Positions 34,241 to 42,845 of a stretch of 64,000 nucleotides of DNA are shown in pieces. The position numbers and the translations under genes were made by a program. Where the stretch lies: contig NZ_BJKN01000001.1 of assembly GCF_006538365.1 (NCBI RefSeq), positions 915,424 to 979,423 on the forward strand. The letters run 5' to 3'. This stretch comes from Moorella sp. E308F (lineage in GTDB: Bacteria; Bacillota; DSM-521; Neomoorellales; Neomoorellaceae). A model generated the notes under the pieces. The model made no database searches. It was not told where the DNA came from and saw nothing but the letters and a program-made list of their open reading frames with translations. Numbering within the stretch: position 1 is the first letter of the stretch; each line of letters begins with the position of its first letter.

Positions 34241-35842
34241 ATGGAAGAAAAATTGTTAACAGAAAAACATCCCCGAGCTTTTGAACCCGTCGTTCTTATT
34301 TTAAATATTATTCTTTCGGTTCTCGGGGCAATTATCGGCCTGCAAATATTAACAACCCTTGGGGTGACCCCGAATACTTCCATTATCGGTGTGCTGGTGG
34401 CTATTGCCCTGTCCCGGATTCCGGCAGGGTGGCTGGCCAGATACCGATCCATTCACCGCCAGAATCTGGTCCAGTCGAATATCTCCAGCGCTACCTTTGG
34501 GGCGGCCAATTCTTTACTGCTTCCGATAGGTATTCCTTACCTGTTTGGCCGGCCCGACCTGGTTGTCCCGATGCTGATTGGTGCGACCATGGGTATGCTT
34601 ATTGACCTGGCTATGTTGTACTGGTTCTTCGATTCCCGTGTTTTCCCCGGCAAAGCGGCCTGGCCGCCCGGCGTGGCTGCAGCCGAAGCCATCTACGCCG
34701 GCGACGAAGGCGGCAGGAGGGCCTGGCTTCTGGTCTGGGGGACTATTATCGGTATTATTGGCTCCTACTTTAAGGTTTCCATGTCTGCTTTTGGCGTAGC
34801 CTTCATCGGCAATGTCTGGGCCCTGGCCATGTTTGGTGTTGGCCTGCTGCTCAGGGGTTATTCTACTACCCTTTTTGGCGTGGATATCAACAAGCTCTAT
34901 ATTCCCCACGGGATGATGATCGGTGCTGGCCTGGTGGCAGGCATCCAGATCCTCTTCATTCTTCTTAGGGGAAGAAAAGAAGGAAGGATTCATGCAAGCG
35001 CTGATGCACCCGGCGATTACACCCGGAGCGAAGAACATGTCAGCAAAGGTTTAGTCCGCGGTTTTGGCCTTTATGTAGCTGCCGCCCTTATTTTGGCCTT
35101 CCTGGGCGGCCTCTATACGGAAATGCCGGCCTGGCAGCTTGTTTTCTGGGCCATCTTTGCTGCCGTTTCCTGTATCCTGGCAGAATTCATCGTTGGCCTT
35201 TCCGCCATGCACGCCGGCTGGTTCCCGGCTTTTGCTACGGCACTGATTTTTCTCGTTCTAGGTATGGCCCTGGGGTTCCCGGCCCCGGCCCTGGCCCTGC
35301 TGGTGGGATTTGTCGCCTCGGGAGGACCGGCCTTTGCCGACGCCGGCTATGACTTGAAGGCCGGCTGGATTTTAAGGGGTGAAGGACGTAACCGCGACTT
35401 TGAGCTGGAAGGGCGCTGGCAGCAGTTCCTGGCCGGCCTGGTAGGGCTGGCGGTGGCCTGGGTAATGGTCACCTTGTTCCATGATGTATATTTTCGCCAG
35501 GATTTGTTCCCTCCCGTCGACCGGGTGTATGCGGCCACCATTAAGGCGGGCGTAGACGCTGCTATTATCAAAAACCTGGTGCTGTGGGCCATTCCCGGAG
35601 CCCTGATCCAGGCCCTGGGCGGCTCCGACAGACAGATAGGGATAATGTTAGCTACCGGTCTCTTAATCCTCAATCCCATGGCGGGTTATGCCGTACTGGC
35701 CGGCATTATTATCCGCGTCCTGGTTCTCAAGTTTATGGGCAAGGAAGCCGAAACGCCCATGACCATCCTGGCCGCCGGTTTTATCGCCGGCGATGCCCTC
35801 TATGGCTTCTTCAACTCGGTATTCAAGGCTAAATGGAAGTAA
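34241..35842 (+). CDS. OPT/YSL-family oligopeptide-type transporter
   Basis: The 533-residue membrane protein has about 12-15 membrane segments and OPT-family motifs, including K-A-A-W-P-P-G and G-V-D-I-N-K-L-Y-I-P-H-G. OPT transporters import small peptides or amino-acid-derived chelates with protons. It lies 19 nt after the racemase gene and its end overlaps the region of the next ribosome site. The substrate is presumably what the following enzymes process. Confidence 0.9.
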   Translation: MEEKLLTEKHPRAFEPVVLILNIILSVLGAIIGLQILTTLGVTPNTSIIGVLVAIALSRIPAGWLARYRSIHRQNLVQSNISSATFGAANSLLLPIGIPYLFGRPDLVVPMLIGATMGMLIDLAMLYWFFDSRVFPGKAAWPPGVAAAEAIYAGDEGGRRAWLLVWGTIIGIIGSYFKVSMSAFGVAFIGNVWALAMFGVGLLLRGYSTTLFGVDINKLYIPHGMMIGAGLVAGIQILFILLRGRKEGRIHASADAPGDYTRSEEHVSKGLVRGFGLYVAAALILAFLGGLYTEMPAWQLVFWAIFAAVSCILAEFIVGLSAMHAGWFPAFATALIFLVLGMALGFPAPALALLVGFVASGGPAFADAGYDLKAGWILRGEGRNRDFELEGRWQQFLAGLVGLAVAWVMVTLFHDVYFRQDLFPPVDRVYAATIKAGVDAAIIKNLVLWAIPGALIQALGGSDRQIGIMLATGLLILNPMAGYAVLAGIIIRVLVLKFMGKEAETPMTILAAGFIAGDALYGFFNSVFKAKWK

Positions 35843-35859
35843 TGAGGAGAGACCCGGCA

Positions 35860-36963
35860 ATGAGCTTGAAGATGACGCTTGATTACGAAGTTATGGAAGC
35901 GGCCGTACTGGGCGGGGCTGTTCTGGGGGGCGGCGGTGGTGGTTCCATGGAGCTGGGACGCCAGGCCGCCCGCCTGGCTCTAGAGCTGGGCACCCCTGTA
36001 TTAATACCAATTGATGCCCTTGCTGACGATGCCATGCTGCTTACCGTTTCGGCCGTTGGAGCGCCGGCGGCCAGGACGGCCTTTGTCAAGCCGGTGCATT
36101 ATATACGTACCGTGGAGTTGTTCAGCAAAAATACAGGCGAAAAGATTCACGGTTTAATTACCAATGAATGTGGCGGCCTGGCCAGCGTTAACGGGTGGCT
36201 GCAGGCCGCGGCCCTGGGCATACCCGTGATCGATGCCCCCTGTAACGGCAGGGCCCATCCCACCGGGGTCATGGGCTCCATGGGGCTGCATAGAGTTGCC
36301 GGGTATATCTCCCGGCAGGTGGCAGTCGGCGGCAATCCCCAAACGAATAGCTATATTGAGGTTTTTGCCAGCGGTTCCCTGGAGGCAACCGCCAGTATGG
36401 TAAGGCAGGCTTCAATACAAGCCGGCGGGCTGGTGGCCGTAGCCAGGAATCCGGTTACGGCAGGGTATGCGAAGGAAAATGCTGCCCCCGGCGCCATAGG
36501 CAAGTGTATCGCTGTGGGCAGAGCCATCCTGGCCAATCGCGCTAAAGGCCCCCTGCCGGCAATCGAAGCGGCAGCGGAAGTTTTAGGCGGTGCCATAATT
36601 TTTACCGGGAAAGTGGCTGCCGTTAGCCTGCAGACCACCGGCGGCTTTGATGTTGGTAAAGTAGTAGTCCAGGGCGAACGGCAGATGGCGGAACTTACCT
36701 TCTGGAACGAATATATTACTCTAGAAATTGAAGGTGAAAGGAAAGGCACTTTTCCAGACCTGCTGGCAACTATGGACCTCAGTAGCGGTTTGCCCCTGTC
36801 TTCGGCAGAAATCCAGGAAGGGCAGGAGATAGCCATTTTGCACGTTCATCGTGACAGGTTAATTCTGGGAAGCGGCATGAAGGATCCTGACCTTTTTCAT
36901 GTGGTAGAAAAGGCTACCGGAAAAGAAGTAATCAAATACGTATTCGCTGGAAGAGGGGTGTAA
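35860..36963 (+). CDS. DUF917 family protein
   Basis: This 367-residue protein belongs to DUF917, annotated for S-methylthiohydantoin desulfurase-like proteins and often found near hydantoinases. It shows the Gly-rich N-terminal motif A-V-L-G-G-G-G-G-G-S (~residues 20-30), T-N-E-C-G-G and C-N-G-R-A-H-P. ATG 35860 lies behind GAGGAG; an ATG at 35833 overlaps the transporter end. The reaction is unknown for most members. Confidence 0.85.
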   Translation: MSLKMTLDYEVMEAAVLGGAVLGGGGGGSMELGRQAARLALELGTPVLIPIDALADDAMLLTVSAVGAPAARTAFVKPVHYIRTVELFSKNTGEKIHGLITNECGGLASVNGWLQAAALGIPVIDAPCNGRAHPTGVMGSMGLHRVAGYISRQVAVGGNPQTNSYIEVFASGSLEATASMVRQASIQAGGLVAVARNPVTAGYAKENAAPGAIGKCIAVGRAILANRAKGPLPAIEAAAEVLGGAIIFTGKVAAVSLQTTGGFDVGKVVVQGERQMAELTFWNEYITLEIEGERKGTFPDLLATMDLSSGLPLSSAEIQEGQEIAILHVHRDRLILGSGMKDPDLFHVVEKATGKEVIKYVFAGRGV

Positions 36964-36967
36964 CAGG

Positions 36968-37903
36968 ATGGCTCTTAAACAGGTAATAGAAGCTTATGAA
37001 CTTCTTGACAGCGCTTATGTTGATGGCTATGAGGTGGCAGGCTTACTTAAAAAGGCCGGCCTGGAAGACGTAGAGGTAAAGCGGATTGCCGGCGCCAAGG
37101 GTTTTACGGACTTTATCAAAGTCAGGGTACCGGGAAGCAATGGTAAGGTTAAAGGCGGCAGCGCGCCGACCCTGGGGATAATCGGCCGGCTGGGTGGCCT
37201 GGGCGCCCGGCCGGAAAGGATAGGTTTTGTGTCCGACGGCGACGGCGCCCTGGCTGCGGTGGCTGCCGCCTTGAAACTGGGGACCATGCAGAAGAAGGGG
37301 GATATACTGGCCGGGGATGTGATTATTGCTACCCATATCTGTCCCAATGCGCCGACCAGGCCTCATGATCCCGTGCCCTTCATGGATTCGCCGGTGGATA
37401 TTGCTGCAATGAACCGCCATGAAGTCGACCCGGCCATGGACGCCATTCTTTCCATTGATACAACCAAAGGCAACCGGGTTATCAATCACCGCGGTTTTGC
37501 TATCTCGCCGACGGTTAAAGAGGGGTATATCCTGCGGGTTAGTGAAGACCTGCTCGACCTGATGCAGATTGCAACCGGCAGGTTACCGGTAGTCTTCCCG
37601 GTTACTACCCAGGACATTACGCCCTACGGCAACGGCCTTTATCACCTGAACAGCATTTTGCAACCTTGCGTAGCCACGGCGGCGCCGGTAGTGGGGGTGG
37701 CCATTACAGCCGAAGTGCCGGTCCCGGGCTGCGCCACCGGCGCCAGTCACCTGGTAGATATTGAAGCTGCCGTTCGCTTCTGTATCGAAGTGGCCAAGGC
37801 CTTTGGCCAGGGTAAGTGCCGCATTTACGATGAGGAAGAATTTGAACGGTTGAAGGCCCTTTACGGCCCCATGGACCACCTGCAGACTTTGGGTAAAAGC
37901 TAA
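36968..37903 (+). CDS. DUF1177 family protein
   Basis: The 311-residue protein is of the DUF1177 family. It has H-I-C-P-N-A-P-T near residue 122, H-D-P-V-P-F-M, and C-A-T-G-A-S-H-L-V-D, a set of His, Asp and Cys residues that could bind a metal. It starts 4 nt after the DUF917 stop, so translation is coupled. The family has no assigned reaction; co-occurrence with OPT transporters, AroM and aminopeptidase-like genes points to peptide or amino-acid catabolism. Confidence 0.85.
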   Translation: MALKQVIEAYELLDSAYVDGYEVAGLLKKAGLEDVEVKRIAGAKGFTDFIKVRVPGSNGKVKGGSAPTLGIIGRLGGLGARPERIGFVSDGDGALAAVAAALKLGTMQKKGDILAGDVIIATHICPNAPTRPHDPVPFMDSPVDIAAMNRHEVDPAMDAILSIDTTKGNRVINHRGFAISPTVKEGYILRVSEDLLDLMQIATGRLPVVFPVTTQDITPYGNGLYHLNSILQPCVATAAPVVGVAITAEVPVPGCATGASHLVDIEAAVRFCIEVAKAFGQGKCRIYDEEEFERLKALYGPMDHLQTLGKS

Positions 37904-38057
37904 AGTATGCCCGCGTAAATAACGGGTTACCGTATCGGAGGGTAGTTGAAAAGACCTGTGGTAGTACAGCAAGCCTGGTAGAGTATGCGCCCGGAGCCGC
38001 AGGGTGTCACCGGCACCGGGCCTGTGCCTGGAAAAAGGGCAAGGGAGGGGTCCTGGA

Positions 38058-38729
38058 ATGGTACGTAAAGTAGGCGCTATTACCATCGGGCAGTCGCCCC
38101 GCGTTGATGTCGTGCCGGAAATAGAGGCAATTCTTGGGGACAGAATAGAAATAATCGAAGCGGGAGCCCTTGACGGTTTAAGCCATGAAGAAATAGCGGC
38201 CCTGGCGCCGGGACCGGGGGATTACGTCCTGGTGACCAGGTTGCGGGACGGCAGTTCGGTAAAGCTTGCCGAGCAGCGTATTTTATCGTTAATGCAGGCC
38301 CGGATTGACGAGGTGGTTGCTGCGGGCGCCGAGGCTGTTTTATTGCTGTGTACAGGGGAATTTCCTCCTTTTTCCTGCCCACGGTTAATTTTGCAGCCCC
38401 AGCTAATCCTGCATCATTTCACCGCTGCCGTCGCGGCCGGGCGACGGCTGGGGATAATAGTTCCTGATCCGGGCCAGGTAGAGCAGGCCGGGGTGCGCTG
38501 GGCCGGAATGGGTAGCGCCCTGGCAGTAGAAGCCGCTTCGCCCTATGGACCTGTAGAGGCCATATGGCAGGCAGCCGCCAGGCTACAGGAGTGGCAGGCG
38601 GAATTGATTGTCCTAGATTGCATGGGCTTCAATATGGACATGAAAAAAGAAATCATGAAGCGTACCGGCATTCCAACCATACTGCCGCGCACGGTTGCCG
38701 CGCGTGTCATTCTGGAATTATTATCCTGA
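38058..38729 (+). CDS. AroM family protein
   Basis: The 223-residue protein matches AroM: it starts K-V-G-A-I-T-I-G-Q-S-P-R-V-D and has L-L-L-C-T-G-E-F-P near residue 95. AroM in E. coli lies next to aroL but its function is unknown; the fold is related to the Asp/Glu racemase group. ATG 38058 follows GGGAGGGG. A 154-nt gap without a gene precedes it, then it leads directly to the M29-like gene 13 nt on. Confidence 0.85.
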   Translation: MVRKVGAITIGQSPRVDVVPEIEAILGDRIEIIEAGALDGLSHEEIAALAPGPGDYVLVTRLRDGSSVKLAEQRILSLMQARIDEVVAAGAEAVLLLCTGEFPPFSCPRLILQPQLILHHFTAAVAAGRRLGIIVPDPGQVEQAGVRWAGMGSALAVEAASPYGPVEAIWQAAARLQEWQAELIVLDCMGFNMDMKKEIMKRTGIPTILPRTVAARVILELLS

Positions 38730-38742
38730 GGAGGCGGCCGGC

Positions 38743-39690
38743 TTGCAAGACCTGAAAACAGTAGCCAGGGAGCTTTTGCGTACCAATATGGCTTTAAAGC
38801 CCGGTGAAACTTTGCTGGTGGTGACCGATACGGCAACAAGCACTATTGGCGAAGTGATTTTCCAGGCCGGTGAAGAAAGCGGCGCCCTCGCGACACTTAT
38901 CAAGATGCCTCCCACGGACAGGCCCGGGGCCGAGCCGCCCCCGCCCGTGGCGGCGGCTATGGCCAGGGCCCAGGTGGTTATTTGTCCTACCAGGAATTCC
39001 TTAACCCATACCCAGGCCCGGATCAAGGCCTGCCAGGCCGGGGCGCGGGTGGCCACCATGCCCGGTATTACCGAGGATATGTTTTTTACCGGGGCGGTGG
39101 CGGCCGACTATGATCAGGTGGCCCGGCTGGCTACAGAACTTGCCCGGCTGCTTACAGAAGCCAGGACTGCCGTTTTGGTCAAAGAAGGCCTGGAATTGCA
39201 GCTTTCCCTGGCCGGGCGCCGGGGTATAGCCAGTACCGGCTTGTACCGCCGGCCGGGTGAAGCAGGAAATTTGCCTTCGGGGGAGGCATACATCGCCCCC
39301 CTGGAGGGAAGCGCGGAAGGTGAAACGATTATTGACGGCTCCGTGGCGGGTATTGGCCGGCTGAGGAGCCCTGTCAGAGTAACTATTCGCCAGGGAATTT
39401 TAACGGCTGCTCAGGGCCCGGAAGGGCAGCGGCTGCTGGAGCTATTGGGGAGTGCTCCTGAAGCCAGAAACGTGGCCGAACTGGGCCTAGGCACCAATGA
39501 CCGCGCCAGGGTCTCAGGCAACATTTTAGAAGACGAGAAGGTATACGGGACCGTTCATCTTGCCTTTGGTAATAATACAACCTTTGGCGGCACGGTCAGG
39601 GCGGGAGTGCATATTGACGGTGTTATTATGGCCCCCGACCTGTACCTGGACGGGAAACTGGTCGTTTCTCAAGGAAAAATCATAGTTTAA
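38743..39690 (+). CDS. M29-like aminopeptidase-family protein
   Basis: The 315-residue protein resembles the M29 aminopeptidase (AMPS/PepS) superfamily, which also contains dihydroxypyridine dioxygenase-like enzymes. It shows E-L-G-L-G-T-N, V-H-L-A-F-G-N-N and H-I-D-G-V-I near its end, the places of metal ligands in that family. TTG 38743 follows GAGGAGG by 8 nt. It may cleave or open the imported peptide-like compound. No other peptidase is in the operon. Confidence 0.75.
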   Translation: MQDLKTVARELLRTNMALKPGETLLVVTDTATSTIGEVIFQAGEESGALATLIKMPPTDRPGAEPPPPVAAAMARAQVVICPTRNSLTHTQARIKACQAGARVATMPGITEDMFFTGAVAADYDQVARLATELARLLTEARTAVLVKEGLELQLSLAGRRGIASTGLYRRPGEAGNLPSGEAYIAPLEGSAEGETIIDGSVAGIGRLRSPVRVTIRQGILTAAQGPEGQRLLELLGSAPEARNVAELGLGTNDRARVSGNILEDEKVYGTVHLAFGNNTTFGGTVRAGVHIDGVIMAPDLYLDGKLVVSQGKIIV

Positions 39691-39703
39691 TGTTCTTCCC
39701 CCC

Positions 39704-39733
39704 CTGCAACCCGCCTTGACAGGCGGGTTGCAG
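39704..39733 (+). other. Perfect 12-bp hairpin after the operon
   Basis: CTGCAACCCGCC (39704-39715) and GGCGGGTTGCAG (39722-39733) pair perfectly around TTGACA. There is no T tract after it, but a stronger terminator-like structure lies 60 nt on. It may end or stabilise the upstream transcript. Confidence 0.6.
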
Positions 39734-39795
39734 TATCTCGTAACCACAAGTTGCCGGCCTTCTCCAGGAGGATTCGGTCACCGGGTGGCGAATAT

Positions 39796-39833
39796 ATCCC
39801 TTCTGTAACCTCAAGGGAAGAAGGGATTTTTTT
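39796..39833 (+). promoter_or_regulatory. Terminator-like hairpin covering a ribosome site
   Basis: ATCCCTTCT (39796-39804) pairs perfectly with AGAAGGGAT (39819-39827), followed by seven T. The 3' arm contains the only Shine-Dalgarno-like sequence (AAGAAGGGA) of the DUF5693 gene, whose TTG starts follow at once. The structure can end read-through transcripts and would also hide the ribosome site. Confidence 0.6.
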
Positions 39834-41742
39834 GTTGCGCCGGCGTTACCAGCCAGTCCTCTGGGCAATGCTGATTATCGCCACCCTGGCCGCCGGGGTG
39901 GTAATTACGAACCGGGTACGCCTGGAAGAAGCCAACCGGACGGTTACCCTGGCGGTTGACTTCCAGCAGGTGCAGAAATTAGCCCAGTGGAGTGGCTTGA
40001 CTACCAGGGAAACTCTCAGCCGTTTGCAACAGCAGGGAGCCAATGCCGTCCTTTTTAAGGAGCAGACTATAGAGGATCTCCAGCAGCAGGTCTGGGTCCG
40101 GCCGGGAACTGAGGCTGTCCTATACTTCCCGGCTGCAGTACAGAAAGAAGTACGCCCCGAGTATACCTACCTTTTTACCAGCGACAGGAAACTGGCGCAG
40201 CGCCTGGAACTGCAGCTGGAAAATAAAATCCCCGGCGAGGTGCAGGTGCTGGCCGGCAGCGACTTCGTAGCTCTGGGTATACCCCTCTCCACAGCAGAGC
40301 TAAAGGAAGTGGGCCTGGGCTTCCCGGAACGGGAGATGGCCATGGCGCGGGAACTGGGCCTGTTCCTCATTCCCCAGGTGCGGTGGTGGTATGGCGCCAA
40401 CGCCGCTTCCCTGGCCGCCACTTTAAGGCCCCTTTTTGCCTACCAGGACAGCATCGTTGCTTTGCTTTTCAATGATAAGAACCTTCCCGGTTACCCCCAT
40501 TACCTGTTTAACCTGGCGGCCCAGGTGGAGCAGATCAAAGTCCCGGTGGGCCTGATTGAATTTTTCCCGCAACAGGGCCTCAGTCAGCTGGTCGTGCTTC
40601 TGGATAAAAGGGCTCTGCGGGTACACAGCATCAGTGGTGATGAAATGGCCGGTCTAACCCCGGCGGCGGCCCTGGAACGCCTGGAGCTGGCAGCCAGGGA
40701 AAGGAATAATCGCATTCTCATCGCCCGTTTTAAGTTTACCCCGGGATCGACAAACTGGCTGGAGGATAACCTCCATTTCGTTGGGGAATTAAGAAGAGTA
40801 ATCCTCGCCGGCGGCCTGACCATAGGCCGGGCGGAGCCCTTCTCATCATTTCCTTTCTCACGCCTGTGGCTGTATTTAACCGGCCTGGGTGTCCTGGCTG
40901 CCGGGGTTCTTTTAATGATGCAGTTTGGTTTACTTCGCCTGGGTTTAGCTTTAGGTTTCCTGGGCCTTGTGATCTGGACGGGGGCCCTGGGGCTGAATCA
41001 CCAGGTGCTTTTAGCCCGCAAGGTAATGGCCCTGGGGGCGGCCATTATTTTTCCCACCCTGGCCGTGCTCATGGCCTGGTCGCCGGTACCGCGCAGTTTA
41101 AAGGCCGGGATAGCCGTCACCCTGCGCACGGCCCTGCTCTCCTTCCTGGGGGCGTTGTATATTGCTGCCATTCTGGCCGATAATACCTTTATCTTAAAGA
41201 TTAATGAATTCAGCGGTGTTAAAATTGCCTTTGTCGCTCCCTTGTTTTTATTTACGGCGGCCGTGATTATCCGGCAGGAGGGGCGGGGGGCCGGCGCTGC
41301 CCTGCAGGGCTGGCTTGATGCCGGCCTCACCGTAAAGCTGGTACTCCTGGCCGTGGTGGTGGCTGCTGCCGGTGTCCTTTACCTCAGCCGCAGCGGTAAT
41401 GAAGGGGTGGGGCTGTTACCTTTTGAAGGGCAGATGCGCTCTTTCCTGGGGAACGTTTTACTTGCCCGGCCGCGGACCAAAGAGTTCCTCCTCGGCTATC
41501 CCTTTTTGCTTTTAAGCCTGAGCCTGGGTTACCAGCACCGTTATCTTCTCTTCTGGCTCCTGGGCCTGGTGGGCCAGATCTCCCTGGTTAATACTTTCTC
41601 GCACATTCATATTCCTTTCCTCATTTCGTTATTACGGACCTTTAACGGCCTGTGGCTGGGGCTTCTGATTGGTTCGCTGCTGGTTACAGCCGTAAAGCTG
41701 GGGGCGGGAAGTTTAAGGAGGAACAGGGCATGGCCAGGGTAG
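39832..41742 (+). CDS. DUF5693 family membrane protein
   Basis: The ~636-residue protein has one N-terminal membrane segment, a soluble domain to about residue 340 facing outside, and about eight membrane segments after it. The DUF5693 family commonly precedes csaB in Firmicutes, so a role in wall-polymer modification is likely but not shown. Two in-frame TTG codons (39832, 39835) are the likely starts; the longer frame from 39751 lacks a ribosome site. It overlaps csaB by 13 nt. Confidence 0.75.
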   Translation: MLRRRYQPVLWAMLIIATLAAGVVITNRVRLEEANRTVTLAVDFQQVQKLAQWSGLTTRETLSRLQQQGANAVLFKEQTIEDLQQQVWVRPGTEAVLYFPAAVQKEVRPEYTYLFTSDRKLAQRLELQLENKIPGEVQVLAGSDFVALGIPLSTAELKEVGLGFPEREMAMARELGLFLIPQVRWWYGANAASLAATLRPLFAYQDSIVALLFNDKNLPGYPHYLFNLAAQVEQIKVPVGLIEFFPQQGLSQLVVLLDKRALRVHSISGDEMAGLTPAAALERLELAARERNNRILIARFKFTPGSTNWLEDNLHFVGELRRVILAGGLTIGRAEPFSSFPFSRLWLYLTGLGVLAAGVLLMMQFGLLRLGLALGFLGLVIWTGALGLNHQVLLARKVMALGAAIIFPTLAVLMAWSPVPRSLKAGIAVTLRTALLSFLGALYIAAILADNTFILKINEFSGVKIAFVAPLFLFTAAVIIRQEGRGAGAALQGWLDAGLTVKLVLLAVVVAAAGVLYLSRSGNEGVGLLPFEGQMRSFLGNVLLARPRTKEFLLGYPFLLLSLSLGYQHRYLLFWLLGLVGQISLVNTFSHIHIPFLISLLRTFNGLWLGLLIGSLLVTAVKLGAGSLRRNRAWPG

Positions 41743-42833
41743 TTATCTCCGGCTATTACGGCTTCCAGAACGCCGGTGATGAGGCCGTCCTTTACAGCAT
41801 GGTTCAGGCCTTGCGTTCCTTTGTGCCCGGCCTGGAAATTACTGTCCTATCTCACTGCCCGGAGCAAACAGCAGCGAGCCTGAACGTTGATGCGGTAAAC
41901 CGCTGGCAGCTGGCGGCGGTAGCCGGGGCCATGCGCCGGGCCGACCTGGTTATCAGCGGTGGTGGCAGCCTTTTCCAGGATGTTACCGGATGGAAGAGCC
42001 TTCTCTACTACCTGGGCGTGGTGGTCCTGGCCCGGCTGCTGCGCAAGCCGGTAGTGGTCTATGCCCAGGGCCTGGGACCGTTAAAGCGCACTTTTAGCCG
42101 CCGGCTGGCCGGCAGAGTCTTAAATAGCGTCCAGCTTATAACCCTGCGGGACAGTGAGTCGCGGCAGCTCCTGGAGGAGCTCGGGGTGAGACGGCCGCCG
42201 GTCTACGTTACGGCCGACCCGGTTCTGGGCCTGGAACCGGAGAACCTGGATTTGCGAAACGGGCAGAAAAAATGGCAGGAGCTGGGATTGGCCGGACCGG
42301 TAATTGGTATTTCTGTCCGCTCCTGGCCAGGGGCCGGGAACTGCTGGCCGGCGCTGGCCAAGGTGGCTGATGACCTGGTGGCCGGCGGGTGGCAGGTTTT
42401 ATTTTTACCTTTCCACTTTCCCGCCGACGTCGATGCCTGCCGCCAGGTGGCCCGCTTGATGCATCAGCCGGCAGCCATTTTAAGGGAAAATTTGGACCTG
42501 GCGACTATTATGGGCCTTATGGGCCGGCTGCAATTTTTAATTGCCATGCGCCTGCACGCCCTGGTCCTGGCAACAGTTATGGGAGTGCCCTTTTTGGCCC
42601 TGCCCTACGATCCCAAAGTGGCTGCCTTTGCCCGGCTGGTGGAACAGCCGGCCGTGGGTTCCCTGGCAGGGGTAACCTGCCAGGGCCTCACGGCGGCAGT
42701 CCAGGAGGCTCTGGCTCGCCGGGAAGAGCACGGCCAGAGGGTCAGGGCGGCAGCGGCCGAACTGCGGCCCCGGGCCCTGGATACCGCCCGCCTGGTTGCA
42801 GAGTACCTGAAGAAAGGAGCCATAGGCGGCTGA
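41730..42833 (+). CDS. csaB: Polysaccharide pyruvyl transferase CsaB
   Basis: CsaB adds a pyruvate ketal to the secondary wall polysaccharide, creating the site bound by SLH domains. The 367-residue protein has the family's G-D-E-A near residue 17, G-G-G-S-L-F-Q-D and a late A-M-R-L-H-A motif. ATG 41730 follows AAGGAGG. It would serve the two SLH proteins at 16-21 kb. Its sequence differs from the pyruvyl transferase half of the fusion at 1.7-4.2 kb, so two such enzymes exist here. Confidence 0.93.
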   Translation: MARVVISGYYGFQNAGDEAVLYSMVQALRSFVPGLEITVLSHCPEQTAASLNVDAVNRWQLAAVAGAMRRADLVISGGGSLFQDVTGWKSLLYYLGVVVLARLLRKPVVVYAQGLGPLKRTFSRRLAGRVLNSVQLITLRDSESRQLLEELGVRRPPVYVTADPVLGLEPENLDLRNGQKKWQELGLAGPVIGISVRSWPGAGNCWPALAKVADDLVAGGWQVLFLPFHFPADVDACRQVARLMHQPAAILRENLDLATIMGLMGRLQFLIAMRLHALVLATVMGVPFLALPYDPKVAAFARLVEQPAVGSLAGVTCQGLTAAVQEALARREEHGQRVRAAAAELRPRALDTARLVAEYLKKGAIGG

Positions 42834-42845
42834 CAGCTAGAGAAA

